Position numbers and translations under genes: made by a program. The notes beneath the pieces are model-generated. The model was not told the DNA's origin and made no database searches. It saw only the letters and a program-made list of their open reading frames with translations. A DNA stretch of 64,000 nt, taken from assembly GCF_000165465.1 (NCBI RefSeq), contig NC_017455.1, positions 434,001-498,000 on the forward strand, written 5' to 3'. Within the stretch, counting starts at the first letter, position 1, and each line of letters starts with the position of its first letter. The stretch comes from Halanaerobium praevalens DSM 2228 (GTDB taxonomy: Bacteria > Bacillota > Halanaerobiia > Halanaerobiales > Halanaerobiaceae). This document shows positions 46,778-55,224 of this stretch, piece by piece.

Positions 46778-48463
46778 ATGCTAAAAAAAATTAAGGGATC
46801 AATGTTTGCTAAATTCATTTTGGCTTTTTTGGTTATAATTGTTTTATTTGCTACAGCTAGTTATATCGAATATCACTATTCACATCAGGTAATTAAGATG
46901 GAAGAAGAAATTATGGAAATGCAAGATTTTCAGTTGAAATTGACTAATTTAGAAATTGATCATCATTTATGGATGATTAGCTTGTATGAAATGTTAATTG
47001 GAGGAAATAGACCTCAACTTGGTGATCACACTGAGTGCAATTTAGGTCAATGGTATTATAGTATAGAGCCTGAACCATATTTTAAAAACCCTTATCAGGC
47101 AATGGAAAAGCCGCACGAGCTTTTACATAAACACGGCCAAGAAGTGGTAAAACTTTATCAAAAGGGAGAAGAAGCAAAGGCTTTAGAAATTTTTAAGCAA
47201 GATATTAAACCAAATCTAAATTTAGTTAGGAAAAATTTAACTGAGATGGTTGAGTTAACTGATCAAAAAATTAACCAGTTAAAACTTAAAAAAGATGAGA
47301 TGCTTAGTTTTGCTGATTTTATCTTTTTTGCAGCCACAATTATTACTTTAGTACTTTCAATTTTAATTGCTTGGATTTTAACCAAAACTACTGTTGGTCC
47401 AATTAATAAGTTAGTTGAACAAGCAAATAAAGCAGCCAAAGGTGATTTAAGAAATAAAGTAGAAACTAAAAAAACTGACGAGTTGGGAGTTTTAATTGCT
47501 GCTTTTAACAATACTGTAGAAACTTTAAGAAATCTTGTTAGTAATATTAATGATAATTCGGAAGCTGTGGTAACAGCTGTAACCGATTTAAATACTGTTT
47601 CTGAGGATACTGGTCGGGGAGCAGAAGAAATAGCTCATAGTATTACTGAAGTTGCTCAGGGAAGTGAAGAAATTGGACGTGAAATTGCTAATGTTAAGGC
47701 AGTAGCATCAGAACTTGATCAAGAAGGTGGGAGTTTAAAAGAAAATACTGAAGAAAGTTTAAAATTAGCTGATCAATCAGCAGCAGCAGCAGTTCAAGGC
47801 CAAAAAGCTATTCAAGAAGCAATTAGTCAGCTAGATGTTGTTAGTGAAACTGTTAATTTTGCAACTGAAGCTATAGAAAAATTAGGTAAAAGATCAGAAG
47901 AAATTGGCTCAATGGTTAAAATGATTGAAGGTATTTCATCTCAAACTAATTTACTTGCTTTAAATGCTGCTATCGAAGCAGCCAGAGCTGGAGAAAAAGG
48001 TAGAGGTTTTTCAGTTGTAGCAGAAGAAGTTAGAGAGCTAGCAGAAGAATCATCTGAAGTTACAAATCAAATTAGTTCCTTAATTGAAGATATTCAGTCT
48101 GAAACTACAGCTACTGTAAATTCTATGGATACTAATATTGAAGAAGTTAATAAGCAGATTAAAATTATTAATCAAGCTGGAGATTCTTTAGAGCAAATGG
48201 TTAGTGCTTCTAATAAGACTAATAAAAAGGTTGAAGATATGCATGACTTTGCAGATCAATTAGATCAAATTATTGAGACTATTAATCAGGCAGTAGATTC
48301 AGTTGGTAGTGCAATTGAGAATAATTCTGCTAGTGCAGAAGAGGTTTCAGCCTTAGCTGAGGAACAAAGTGCTACAGTCGAAGAAATTTCTGCTTCTGCA
48401 GATGAATTAGAAAATATGGCAAAACATTTAGAACAATTAGTTAAGGAGTTTAAGGTGAACTAA
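46778..48463 (+). CDS. Methyl-accepting chemotaxis protein with CZB zinc-binding sensor domain
   Basis: 561 residues. Membrane helix 1 (~11-30) and helix 2 (~175-197) flank a sensor domain with H62/H63, W65, C87 ([11 protein letters not shown]), H113 and H117, the pattern of chemoreceptor zinc-binding (CZB) domains. A HAMP domain follows ([20 protein letters not shown]), then the signalling coil with the hairpin [23 protein letters not shown] domains use a Zn-Cys switch that can sense hypochlorous acid or zinc; here the domain is on the outer face of the membrane. It closes the signalling gene run. Confidence 0.88.
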   Translation: MLKKIKGSMFAKFILAFLVIIVLFATASYIEYHYSHQVIKMEEEIMEMQDFQLKLTNLEIDHHLWMISLYEMLIGGNRPQLGDHTECNLGQWYYSIEPEPYFKNPYQAMEKPHELLHKHGQEVVKLYQKGEEAKALEIFKQDIKPNLNLVRKNLTEMVELTDQKINQLKLKKDEMLSFADFIFFAATIITLVLSILIAWILTKTTVGPINKLVEQANKAAKGDLRNKVETKKTDELGVLIAAFNNTVETLRNLVSNINDNSEAVVTAVTDLNTVSEDTGRGAEEIAHSITEVAQGSEEIGREIANVKAVASELDQEGGSLKENTEESLKLADQSAAAAVQGQKAIQEAISQLDVVSETVNFATEAIEKLGKRSEEIGSMVKMIEGISSQTNLLALNAAIEAARAGEKGRGFSVVAEEVRELAEESSEVTNQISSLIEDIQSETTATVNSMDTNIEEVNKQIKIINQAGDSLEQMVSASNKTNKKVEDMHDFADQLDQIIETINQAVDSVGSAIENNSASAEEVSALAEEQSATVEEISASADELENMAKHLEQLVKEFKVN

Positions 48464-48464
48464 A

Positions 48465-49661
48465 ATGGCAAAAACTAAATTAACAAATTTAATTAAAAGT
48501 AAAGTTTTAGCAGTAGAAGAAAAAGTTATTAAAATTAGAAGGATAATTCATCAAAATCCAGAATTATCTTTTGCTGAAAAAGAAACAGCTGCTTTGGCAG
48601 CTGAAGAAATGAAAAACTTAGGCTTTGAAGTTAAAGAAAATATATATGGAACAGGGGTCACTGCTACTTTTATAAATAGCAGTGATCCAACTGCTAAAAC
48701 CCTCTTAATTAGAGCAGATATGGATGCTCTACCTGTGCAGGAAAAAAATAGTTTGAATTTTAAATCGAAAAAAGAGGGAGTTATGCATGCTTGTGGACAT
48801 GATGGCCATACTGCAATTTTAATTGGAACAGCAATTGTTCTAAAAAAATTAGCTCAAGAATTTGAGGGTAATTTAAAATTTGTTTTTCAGCCAGGAGAGG
48901 AAACTTCTGGCGGAGCTGCTGGAATGATCAAAGCAGGGATACTTAAAAATCCGAGTGTTGATGCAGCAATTGGACTCCATCTCTGGGGGAGTAGCCCAAA
49001 GGGCGTAGTTGAATATAAAACTGGCCCTTTAATGGCAGCAACTGATAGTTTTGATTTAGAAATAATAGGGAATGGTGGTCATGCAGCTCGTCCTCAAAAT
49101 ACTATTGATCCAATTCCAATTGGAGCTGAAATAGTTTCGGCCTTACAAACTTTAGTTAGTCGTCGAATTGATCCTTTAGATTCAGCTGTAATTTCGGTTT
49201 GTAATTTTGAAGCAGGTACTACCCATAATATTATCCCAGATCGAGCAATCTTAAAAGCAACAGTTCGTTCTTTAAAAAGTGAGATACGAGAAAAATTAGC
49301 AACTAATATAAAAAAAATAATTGCTAATATCTGTGATATTTATGGGGCTGATTATAAGCTCGATTATAATTTTGGTTATCCTGCGGTAATAAATGATGCA
49401 GCTTTAACTAAAATTTTGGCTCAAGCAGCTGTTAAAGTTTTAGGTAAAGAGCGAGTACAAAAACGACAGCAAGCGGAAATGGGAGGAGAAGACTTTGCTT
49501 ATTTTAATCAATCTATACCAGCTGTTTTTTATTTTTTAGGAATTGCTCCTCCAGGTCAAATAATAAATCATCATCAGTCTGATTTTCAATTTGATGATTC
49601 AGTTTTAAAAGATGGTGTAGCAGTTATGGTGCAGACTGCTTTAGATTTCTTTGCTAATTAA
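48465..49661 (+). CDS. M20 family N-acyl-amino-acid amidohydrolase
   Basis: 398 residues. RADMDALPV, HACGHDGHTAILIGTA, QPGEE and GLHLWG are the metal-binding motifs of hippurate hydrolase/IAA-amino acid hydrolase-type M20D enzymes. GGHAARPQNTIDPI marks the lid/dimer domain. It releases an amino acid and a carboxylate from N-acyl amino acids in the cytoplasm. It begins 1 base after the chemoreceptor stop. It is a different enzyme from the partial M20 gene at the window start. Confidence 0.93.
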   Translation: MAKTKLTNLIKSKVLAVEEKVIKIRRIIHQNPELSFAEKETAALAAEEMKNLGFEVKENIYGTGVTATFINSSDPTAKTLLIRADMDALPVQEKNSLNFKSKKEGVMHACGHDGHTAILIGTAIVLKKLAQEFEGNLKFVFQPGEETSGGAAGMIKAGILKNPSVDAAIGLHLWGSSPKGVVEYKTGPLMAATDSFDLEIIGNGGHAARPQNTIDPIPIGAEIVSALQTLVSRRIDPLDSAVISVCNFEAGTTHNIIPDRAILKATVRSLKSEIREKLATNIKKIIANICDIYGADYKLDYNFGYPAVINDAALTKILAQAAVKVLGKERVQKRQQAEMGGEDFAYFNQSIPAVFYFLGIAPPGQIINHHQSDFQFDDSVLKDGVAVMVQTALDFFAN

Positions 49662-49727
49662 TATTAATTAAATTGAGCTTAATCTTATAAAGAGTAGTTA
49701 GAATTGAGTAAAAATGGAGGCAGAAAT

Positions 49728-50942
49728 ATGGATTATATAAAAAAATCACTTAAGTTAGACAATGTTTGTTATGATATTAGGGGCCCGGTATTAGAAGAGG
49801 CAACTAGATTAGAAGAAGAAGGATATAATATTTATAAATTAAATATTGGAAATACAGCTCCTTTTGGGTTTAATGCTCCAGATGAAATTATTCATGATGT
49901 AATGTATAATTTGAAAAATGCTCAGGGTTATTGTGATTCTAAGGGTATTTTTTCAGCTCGTAAAGCTGTAATGCAGTATTATCAAAAAAAGGGAATTATG
50001 GATGTTGAGATTAATGATATTTATATAGGTAATGGAGTTAGTGAACTTATAACTTTAGCAATGCAGGGATTATTAGATAGTGGAGATGAAGTTTTAATTC
50101 CGATGCCTGATTATCCACTTTGGACAGCTTCAGTTAATTTAGCTGGAGGAAAAGCAGTTCACTATCTTTGTGATGAAGAATCTAATTGGTATCCAGATTT
50201 AGTTGATATTCGGGCCAAAATTAATCAAAATACTAAGGCTATAGTAATTATTAATCCCAATAATCCCACAGGAGCAAATTATCCTCAGGAAATTTTAGAA
50301 GGGATTATAAAAATTGCTAAAGAAAATCAACTTATTATTTATAGTGATGAAATTTATGAAAAAATAACATATAATAAACAAAAACATTGTTCAATCGCAA
50401 CTTTAACTGATGATGTCTTAGTTGTTACTTTTAGTGGTCTTTCTAAGTCACATAGAATTCCTGGATTTAGAGCTGGTTGGATGATGATTAGTGGAAAAAA
50501 ATATCATGCTCAAGGTTATATAGAAGGCTTAAATATACTTTCTTCAATGAGACTTTGTAGTAATGTTCCTTCTCAATATGCTATTCAAACTTCTTTGGGG
50601 GGCTATCAAAGTATTGATGAATTAGTATTACCTGGTGGACGCTTAAAAGAACAACGAGATTTAGCTCATAAGCTTTTAACTGATATTCCTGGAATTAGTT
50701 GTGTTAAACCAGATGCAGGACTTTATCTTTTTCCTAAAATAGATACTGATCTTTATAATATAAAAAATGATGAGCAATTTATTTTAGATTTATTAATTCA
50801 AGAAAAAGTACTTTTAGTTCAAGGAAGTGGTTTTAATTGGCCTAAACCAAATCATTTTAGAGTAGTTTTTTTACCAGGGGAAGAAGATCTCAAAATTGCT
50901 CTTGGACGTTTGCATAAATTTTTGAATAATTATAAACAGTAA
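49728..50942 (+). CDS. alaA: Class I aminotransferase, AlaA type (alanine:2-oxoglutarate)
   Basis: About 404 residues from ATG 49728 (GGAGG spaced 7 bases; upstream TTG 49704 has no site). IYKLNIGNTAPFGFNAPDEI, IINPNNPTGANYP and the PLP-lysine region FSGLSKSHRIPGFRAGWM match the AlaA/YfbQ aminotransferases that make alanine from pyruvate and glutamate. Alanine is a usual fermentation product in anaerobes. The neighbouring amidohydrolase fits amino-acid metabolism. The exact substrate is assigned by family similarity. Confidence 0.85.
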   Translation: MDYIKKSLKLDNVCYDIRGPVLEEATRLEEEGYNIYKLNIGNTAPFGFNAPDEIIHDVMYNLKNAQGYCDSKGIFSARKAVMQYYQKKGIMDVEINDIYIGNGVSELITLAMQGLLDSGDEVLIPMPDYPLWTASVNLAGGKAVHYLCDEESNWYPDLVDIRAKINQNTKAIVIINPNNPTGANYPQEILEGIIKIAKENQLIIYSDEIYEKITYNKQKHCSIATLTDDVLVVTFSGLSKSHRIPGFRAGWMMISGKKYHAQGYIEGLNILSSMRLCSNVPSQYAIQTSLGGYQSIDELVLPGGRLKEQRDLAHKLLTDIPGISCVKPDAGLYLFPKIDTDLYNIKNDEQFILDLLIQEKVLLVQGSGFNWPKPNHFRVVFLPGEEDLKIALGRLHKFLNNYKQ

Positions 50943-50947
50943 ATTAA

Positions 50948-50983
50948 AAAGGACAACTAGAAGTTAAACACTAGTTGTCCTTT
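50948..50983. terminator. Bidirectional terminator between alaA and the TRAP operon
   Basis: Perfect 13-bp stem AAAGGACAACTAG / CTAGTTGTCCTTT, 10-nt loop, between convergent genes. Confidence 0.92.
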
Positions 50984-50989
50984 AATTGA

Positions 50990-52909
50990 TTACTGAGTTT
51001 TTTTGTTTCTAAACTGCAAATAAATAACTATTGCTAGTAAAATAAGACCTAAAATATCAGTTTTCCAGTCTGGGATTAAGAGCGCAAAAGAACTGATGAA
51101 AAGCAATAATCTTTCTAAAAATGTTGTTTTTCGATTTAGATAAGCAAGAACTGCAGCTGCTAAAGCAAAAACTCCTAGAATAGAACTACCAGTAATTAAA
51201 ATAACTTGTGTTATTTTACTATCAATTAAAAGTAGTGAAGGAGAATAAGCAAAAACAAAAGGAACTACAAAACCAGCTACTGCTAATTTAACTGCTGTAA
51301 GTCCTGTTTTTAAAGGGTTAGAACCCGCTATTCCTGCGCCAGCATAAGCGGCTAAAGCGGCTGGCGGTGTTAAGTCTGCTACTACTCCAAAATAAAGTAC
51401 AAATAAGTGGGCTGCTATAATAGGCACTCCAAGTTGGGTTAAGGCAGGTGCGGCCATTGTAGCTAAAACAATATAAGTAGCAGTTGTTGGTAAACCTGTT
51501 CCTAAAATGGTACAAGCCACCATAGTAAAGAAAAGAGCTAAAAATAAATTTCCATTGGCTAAAGCTACTGTTAAACTGGTAAATTTAAGTCCAAGTCCAG
51601 TTAAAGTAGTAACTCCAACTATAAATCCTACTGCAGCACAAGCTGCTGCAACACCTAAAGCAGAAATAGCACCTTCTCTTAAAGTATCACTTAAATCCTG
51701 CAGACTCATTCTTGTATCTTTTTTTAGAAAGCTTAAAGCAAAAGAAACTAAAATTCCTAAAAAAGCAGCTCGTAGAGGTGTATAACCTTTAAAAAGATAA
51801 TAAAAAATAATTATTAAAGGAACAATCATATGACCTCTAGTTTTGATAACAGTTAAAAATTTAGGAATTAAATTTGCTTCCATCCCTTTTAAACCTTGTT
51901 TTTTTGCTTCAAAGTGAACCATTAAACCAACAGTAATATAATATAAAATAGCTGGTAAAATTGCTGCTTTGGCAATAGTTACATAAGGTACTCCAATAAA
52001 TTCGGCCATAATAAAAGCTGCAGCTCCCATAATTGGTGGCATTATCTGTCCTCCAGTAGAGGCTGCTGCTTCTACTGCAGCTGCAAAACGTGAATTATAA
52101 CCAACTCTTTTCATTAAGGGAATAGTAAAAGAACCAGTTGTTACTGTATTAGCAACTGAACTTCCGGAAATAGAACCCATTAAACCACTAGAAACAACAG
52201 CTGCTTTGGCTGGTCCTCCAGTTGTTCGACCAGTTAAAGAAAGAGCTAAGTCAATAAATAGATCACCTAAGCCTGTTCTTTTGGCAAAGGCTCCTAAAAG
52301 TAAAAAGAGGAAGATATAAGTAGCAGAGACTCCAAGTGGAATCCCAAAAATACCTTCTGTAGTAAAATACATATGACTAGCGATTCTAGACCAAGAATAA
52401 CCACGATGTGCTAACATTCCTGGCATTTGTTGACCATAATGTGCATAAAGTAAAAAGAGGATCGAAATAATAGGTAATTCAGGGCCTAAAGCTCTTCGAG
52501 TTCCTTCTAAAACAATTATTATTGCTAATATCGCCATAAAATGATCAAGTTGAGTAAACATTCCAGCCCGCTGTACAAGTTCTTGATAGTTAATTATAAT
52601 ATAAGTTGAGATTGCTATACTACTGAATGCTAAAAGTAAATCAAAAGTCAATAAAAGTTTATTTGCTTTTTGTTTTTTTAAAGTCGGATAGAGCAGGAAA
52701 ATCAAAGTGAAAATAAAACCAAGGTGGACTGCTCTTTGTTTTAAGGCAATTAAAACCCCAAAACCAGCTGTATAGAGATGAAATAAAGATAAACTAACAG
52801 CAATTGTTGAAACAAGGATGGCGGCTAAGCCTGTATAATGTCGATAATCAGTTTTAGGATCATATTTTTTAAGTAATTCATCTTCTTGTAAGTGTTCTTT
52901 TTCAGCCAT
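50990..52909 (-). CDS. TRAP transporter fused permease (4TM/12TM, TAXI type)
   Basis: 639 residues, about 16 membrane helices. The N-terminal ~180 residues form the DctQ-like small part and the rest the DctM-like large part (AAVVSSGLMGSISGSSVANTVT, ASTGGQIMPPIMGAAAF, GLPTTATYIVLATMAAPAL). TRAP permeases import organic acids with Na+ or H+, fed by a binding protein. The start overlaps the end of the DUF1850 gene by 8 bases. The operon order is TAXI receptor, DUF1850, permease. Confidence 0.94.
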   Translation of the reverse strand: MAEKEHLQEDELLKKYDPKTDYRHYTGLAAILVSTIAVSLSLFHLYTAGFGVLIALKQRAVHLGFIFTLIFLLYPTLKKQKANKLLLTFDLLLAFSSIAISTYIIINYQELVQRAGMFTQLDHFMAILAIIIVLEGTRRALGPELPIISILFLLYAHYGQQMPGMLAHRGYSWSRIASHMYFTTEGIFGIPLGVSATYIFLFLLLGAFAKRTGLGDLFIDLALSLTGRTTGGPAKAAVVSSGLMGSISGSSVANTVTTGSFTIPLMKRVGYNSRFAAAVEAAASTGGQIMPPIMGAAAFIMAEFIGVPYVTIAKAAILPAILYYITVGLMVHFEAKKQGLKGMEANLIPKFLTVIKTRGHMIVPLIIIFYYLFKGYTPLRAAFLGILVSFALSFLKKDTRMSLQDLSDTLREGAISALGVAAACAAVGFIVGVTTLTGLGLKFTSLTVALANGNLFLALFFTMVACTILGTGLPTTATYIVLATMAAPALTQLGVPIIAAHLFVLYFGVVADLTPPAALAAYAGAGIAGSNPLKTGLTAVKLAVAGFVVPFVFAYSPSLLLIDSKITQVILITGSSILGVFALAAAVLAYLNRKTTFLERLLLFISSFALLIPDWKTDILGLILLAIVIYLQFRNKKTQ

Positions 52910-53441
52910 TATAATACCTCCTTAAGATAAAACTTAAATAGCTAATTTTTTTAATTTTAATCTGAAATAAAGTTTCATTTTTTGCTAGTTTAAATAATTT
53001 ATAAGTTTTCTGATTGTAAATAAATTCTGTTTGAGCATAATTACTAACTCTAAGCATAATTTCTGGTAAAACTTGGTCTATATTTTGAATGATAAACTTA
53101 TTATCTTTTAAAATATAGTCTCCTAAATTATTAGAAGTGGGAAGACCAGCTCCATATGATTGATATTCTGTGCCAGTTAGTAATATTTTTTGGTCTTTAA
53201 TTTTAAAAAATTCGATTACTGGAGTTCTAGCAACCGAATGTAGGTATTTGAGACTAAATTGATCTCCATTATCTACTTTTTCTGCTAAAATTGTTTTGTC
53301 TGCTTGATAATCTATAATTTCTAAAAAACTAATTTTAATAAAATTAAGGCTAAAAATAAGAATTAAAGATAAAAAGATTAAATAAAATGATTTGAATTTA
53401 ATTTTTTTTAGCATAATAAATAAGAGCCGGGTATTTTTCAA
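52902..53441 (-). CDS. DUF1850 domain protein, membrane-anchored
   Basis: About 170-179 residues. One N-terminal membrane helix is followed by FSLKYLHSVARTPVIEFFKI and GTEYQSYGAGLPTSNN, which identify DUF1850. The family occurs almost only between TAXI receptors and fused TRAP permeases, as here; the role is unknown. The start is uncertain. TTG 53441 lies 11 bases after AGGAGG but inside the hairpin at 53427-53448. ATG 53414 lies after the hairpin and has no ribosome site of its own unless the hairpin folds and brings AGGAGG near. Confidence 0.87.
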   Translation of the reverse strand: MKNTRLLFIMLKKIKFKSFYLIFLSLILIFSLNFIKISFLEIIDYQADKTILAEKVDNGDQFSLKYLHSVARTPVIEFFKIKDQKILLTGTEYQSYGAGLPTSNNLGDYILKDNKFIIQNIDQVLPEIMLRVSNYAQTEFIYNQKTYKLFKLAKNETLFQIKIKKISYLSFILRRYYNG

Positions 53442-53448
53442 TACCCGG
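53427..53448 (-). promoter_or_regulatory. GNRA-type hairpin over the DUF1850 start region
   Basis: CCGGGTATT-GAAA-AATACCCGG on the minus strand, a perfect 9-bp stem with a GAAA tetraloop, between AGGAGG (53453-53458) and ATG 53414. The possible TTG start lies at the stem-loop junction. The T-rich tail is weak, so it could be an attenuator or a translational control element. Confidence 0.7.
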
Positions 53449-53543
53449 ATGTCCTCCTTTTAAATAAATTTAGAGGTTTAATATTAATTTTAAAAACTCA
53501 ATTTTAATTTGAATAATTTTGTTAATCAAACTTGATTGAAAGC

Positions 53544-54503
53544 TTATTTTAGTTCTTGATAATATTTTTGAGCTCCAGGATGTAAATCAACAGTCATTCC
53601 TGTTTTTGCTCCTTCTAAAGTAATATCTTTAGCTCTAGCATGAGCTGCAATTAAAGTTTCTCTATTTTCAAAAATGGCTTGAGTAATATTATAGACTAAC
53701 TCTTCACTTAAGTCTGAATCAACAACTAAAATCGCCTGTAAAGCAACTGTTTGTACATCTGTTTCTAAACCATTATAAGTTCCTGCTGGAACTGTAACTC
53801 CAGTTAAATAGGGATAAGCTTCATTTAAGGCTTTTATTTCTTGATCACTAAACTTGAGCAGTGAAATCGACTGAGTGGCTGCTACATCCATTACTGCTGC
53901 AGTTGGAATTCCTGCTGTTAAAAAAGCTGCATCAATTTGTCTATCTTTAAGTCTGCTTGCTGCTTCTCCAAAAGATAAGTAGTCTTCGTCAATGTCTTCA
54001 TAATCTAAACCAAAGAGACTCAAAATTTGACTAGCATTTGCTTCAGCTCCACTACCAGGAGCTCCAACAGCAACGCTTTTTCCTTTAAGATCTGCAATAC
54101 TTTTTATATTTGCATCATCCCGTACAATAATTTGGATGACTTCGGGATATAAAGCTGCTATCCCTTGCATATTATTAACCTGATTGCCCTCAAATTGACG
54201 CTCACCTTTGATGGCATAATTTGCAATATCATTTTGTAAGATTGCAAGTTCAACTTCTTGATTATAAATAAGGCGAGTATTTGTAACTGAGGCACCTGTG
54301 GATTGGGCAGAGGCATTTAAATTTTCAATATTTTCATTTAAGACTTTGGCAATTGCTCCACCGATTGGATAATAGGTACCAGAAGTACCTCCAGTTGCAA
54401 TGGAAAGAAAAGTAGTTGGTTGAGCACTAACTACCCCTGTTAATAAAAGACTGAATAGAATAACTACTGTAAAAATAAAAAAAGTTTTTTTCTTTTTAAA
54501 CAT
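53544..54503 (-). CDS. TAXI family TRAP transporter solute-binding protein
   Basis: 319 residues. A signal peptide (about 1-27, ending VVSA) has no lipobox cysteine, so the receptor should be soluble in a periplasm. The mature start FLSIATGGTSGTYYPIGGAIA holds the TAXI family hallmark GGTSGTYYP. It binds a small organic acid (glutamate, 2-oxoglutarate or similar in characterised relatives) and delivers it to the fused permease. The first gene of the minus-strand operon. Confidence 0.94.
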   Translation of the reverse strand: MFKKKKTFFIFTVVILFSLLLTGVVSAQPTTFLSIATGGTSGTYYPIGGAIAKVLNENIENLNASAQSTGASVTNTRLIYNQEVELAILQNDIANYAIKGERQFEGNQVNNMQGIAALYPEVIQIIVRDDANIKSIADLKGKSVAVGAPGSGAEANASQILSLFGLDYEDIDEDYLSFGEAASRLKDRQIDAAFLTAGIPTAAVMDVAATQSISLLKFSDQEIKALNEAYPYLTGVTVPAGTYNGLETDVQTVALQAILVVDSDLSEELVYNITQAIFENRETLIAAHARAKDITLEGAKTGMTVDLHPGAQKYYQELK

Positions 54504-54592
54504 AAATTATCGCTTCTCCCTTCTTAGTTTAACTAATCTACTACTTTAGCATTCTAAAGCAAAATATTTTTAGAATAAAATACTCCTAATTA

Positions 54593-54621
54593 ATTATACA
54601 CTAAATATTATAAAAAAGCAA
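54593..54621 (-). promoter_or_regulatory. Candidate promoter for the TAXI-TRAP operon
   Basis: On the minus strand TTGCTT (54616-54621), 17 bp, TATAAT (54593-54598), about 90 bp before the receptor start. A small hairpin CTTTAG-CATT-CTAAAG (54544-54559) lies in the leader. Confidence 0.5.
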
Positions 54622-54730
54622 TAACTCTATATTATCTTTATTGATGATTAGAATTATTTAAATACTATTAAGTAGCTTAAAAAACATAATACTCATTATT
54701 ATAATTTTAAAAATATTTTTAAGTGAAAAC

Positions 54731-54759
54731 TTGAACAAAGTCTAAAAATAGGTTATACT
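54731..54759 (+). promoter_or_regulatory. Sigma-A promoter of the hydrogenase maturation operon
   Basis: TTGAAC (54731-54736), exactly 17 bp, TATACT (54754-54759). This puts the transcript start near 54766 and leaves a leader of about 174 nt before the first gene. Confidence 0.72.
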
Positions 54760-54765
54760 TAATTT

Positions 54766-54939
54766 AAAGTAAAATATCTGATCAGCTGGGGTAACCTATC
54801 TGAAAGGAGATTAAATTAAAGCACTTCCTGAATTTAAGGAAAAATTCTAAGAATCAGGGGAGGGATCTTTCTATGTCTAAATTGTATATATTGGTACCTG
54901 GTTAAAAAGAAATTAATCACAAACTATTGGAGGCAAATA
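54766..54939 (+). promoter_or_regulatory. Long 5' leader of the hyd operon with two mini-ORFs and a hairpin
   Basis: The 436-nt gap 54504-54939 holds the divergent promoters and this leader. In it, GAATTT-AAGGAA-AAATTC (54830-54847) forms a hairpin enclosed by CCT/AGG pairing. Two short frames each follow a strong ribosome site: ATT-started IKALPEFKEKF at 54815-54850 after AAAGGAG, and ATG-started MSKLYILVPG at 54873-54905 after GGGGAGGG. I recognise no known riboswitch class. Confidence 0.45.
54873..54905 (+). CDS. Possible leader peptide, 10 residues
   Basis: ATG 54873 to TAA 54905 encodes MSKLYILVPG. It is preceded by GGGGAGGG 8 bases upstream, a better ribosome site than many real genes here, and ends 34 bases before the TM1266-like gene. 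It may be a regulatory leader peptide; the length is too short for homology to help. Confidence 0.35.
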   Translation: MSKLYILVPG

Positions 54940-55197
54940 ATGAAAAAAAGAATTGGTTCAGTAGCAGTAGTTGTTGATAAAAGAGAAAAAGTTAGTGATC
55001 AGATTAATAAAATATTGAGTAAAAATGCAGAATGTATTATTGGGAGAATGGGAATTCCTTCGGCTGAACATGGTTTATCAATGATTTCTTTAATTGTAGA
55101 AGGTACTCCTGATCAAATTGGAGCAATTACTGGTCAGTTAGGAAATTTACCAGGAGTTAATTTAAAATCAGCTTTAACTGCTGTTGAAGTAGAATGA
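54940..55197 (+). CDS. TM1266 family iron-only hydrogenase system regulator (ACT-like)
   Basis: 85 residues, an ACT/ferredoxin-like fold: VAVVVDKREKVSDQINKILS, ECIIGRMGIP, GLSMISLIVEGTPDQIGAIT, LGNLPGVNLKSAL. This is the small protein known beside [FeFe]-hydrogenase maturation genes in Thermotoga and many clostridia, proposed as a regulator. GGAGG precedes the ATG. It begins the hydG-hydF-hydE operon. Confidence 0.92.
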   Translation: MKKRIGSVAVVVDKREKVSDQINKILSKNAECIIGRMGIPSAEHGLSMISLIVEGTPDQIGAITGQLGNLPGVNLKSALTAVEVE

Positions 55198-55224
55198 TTT
55201 TTTTTAAAATTAAAGGAGGCTATT

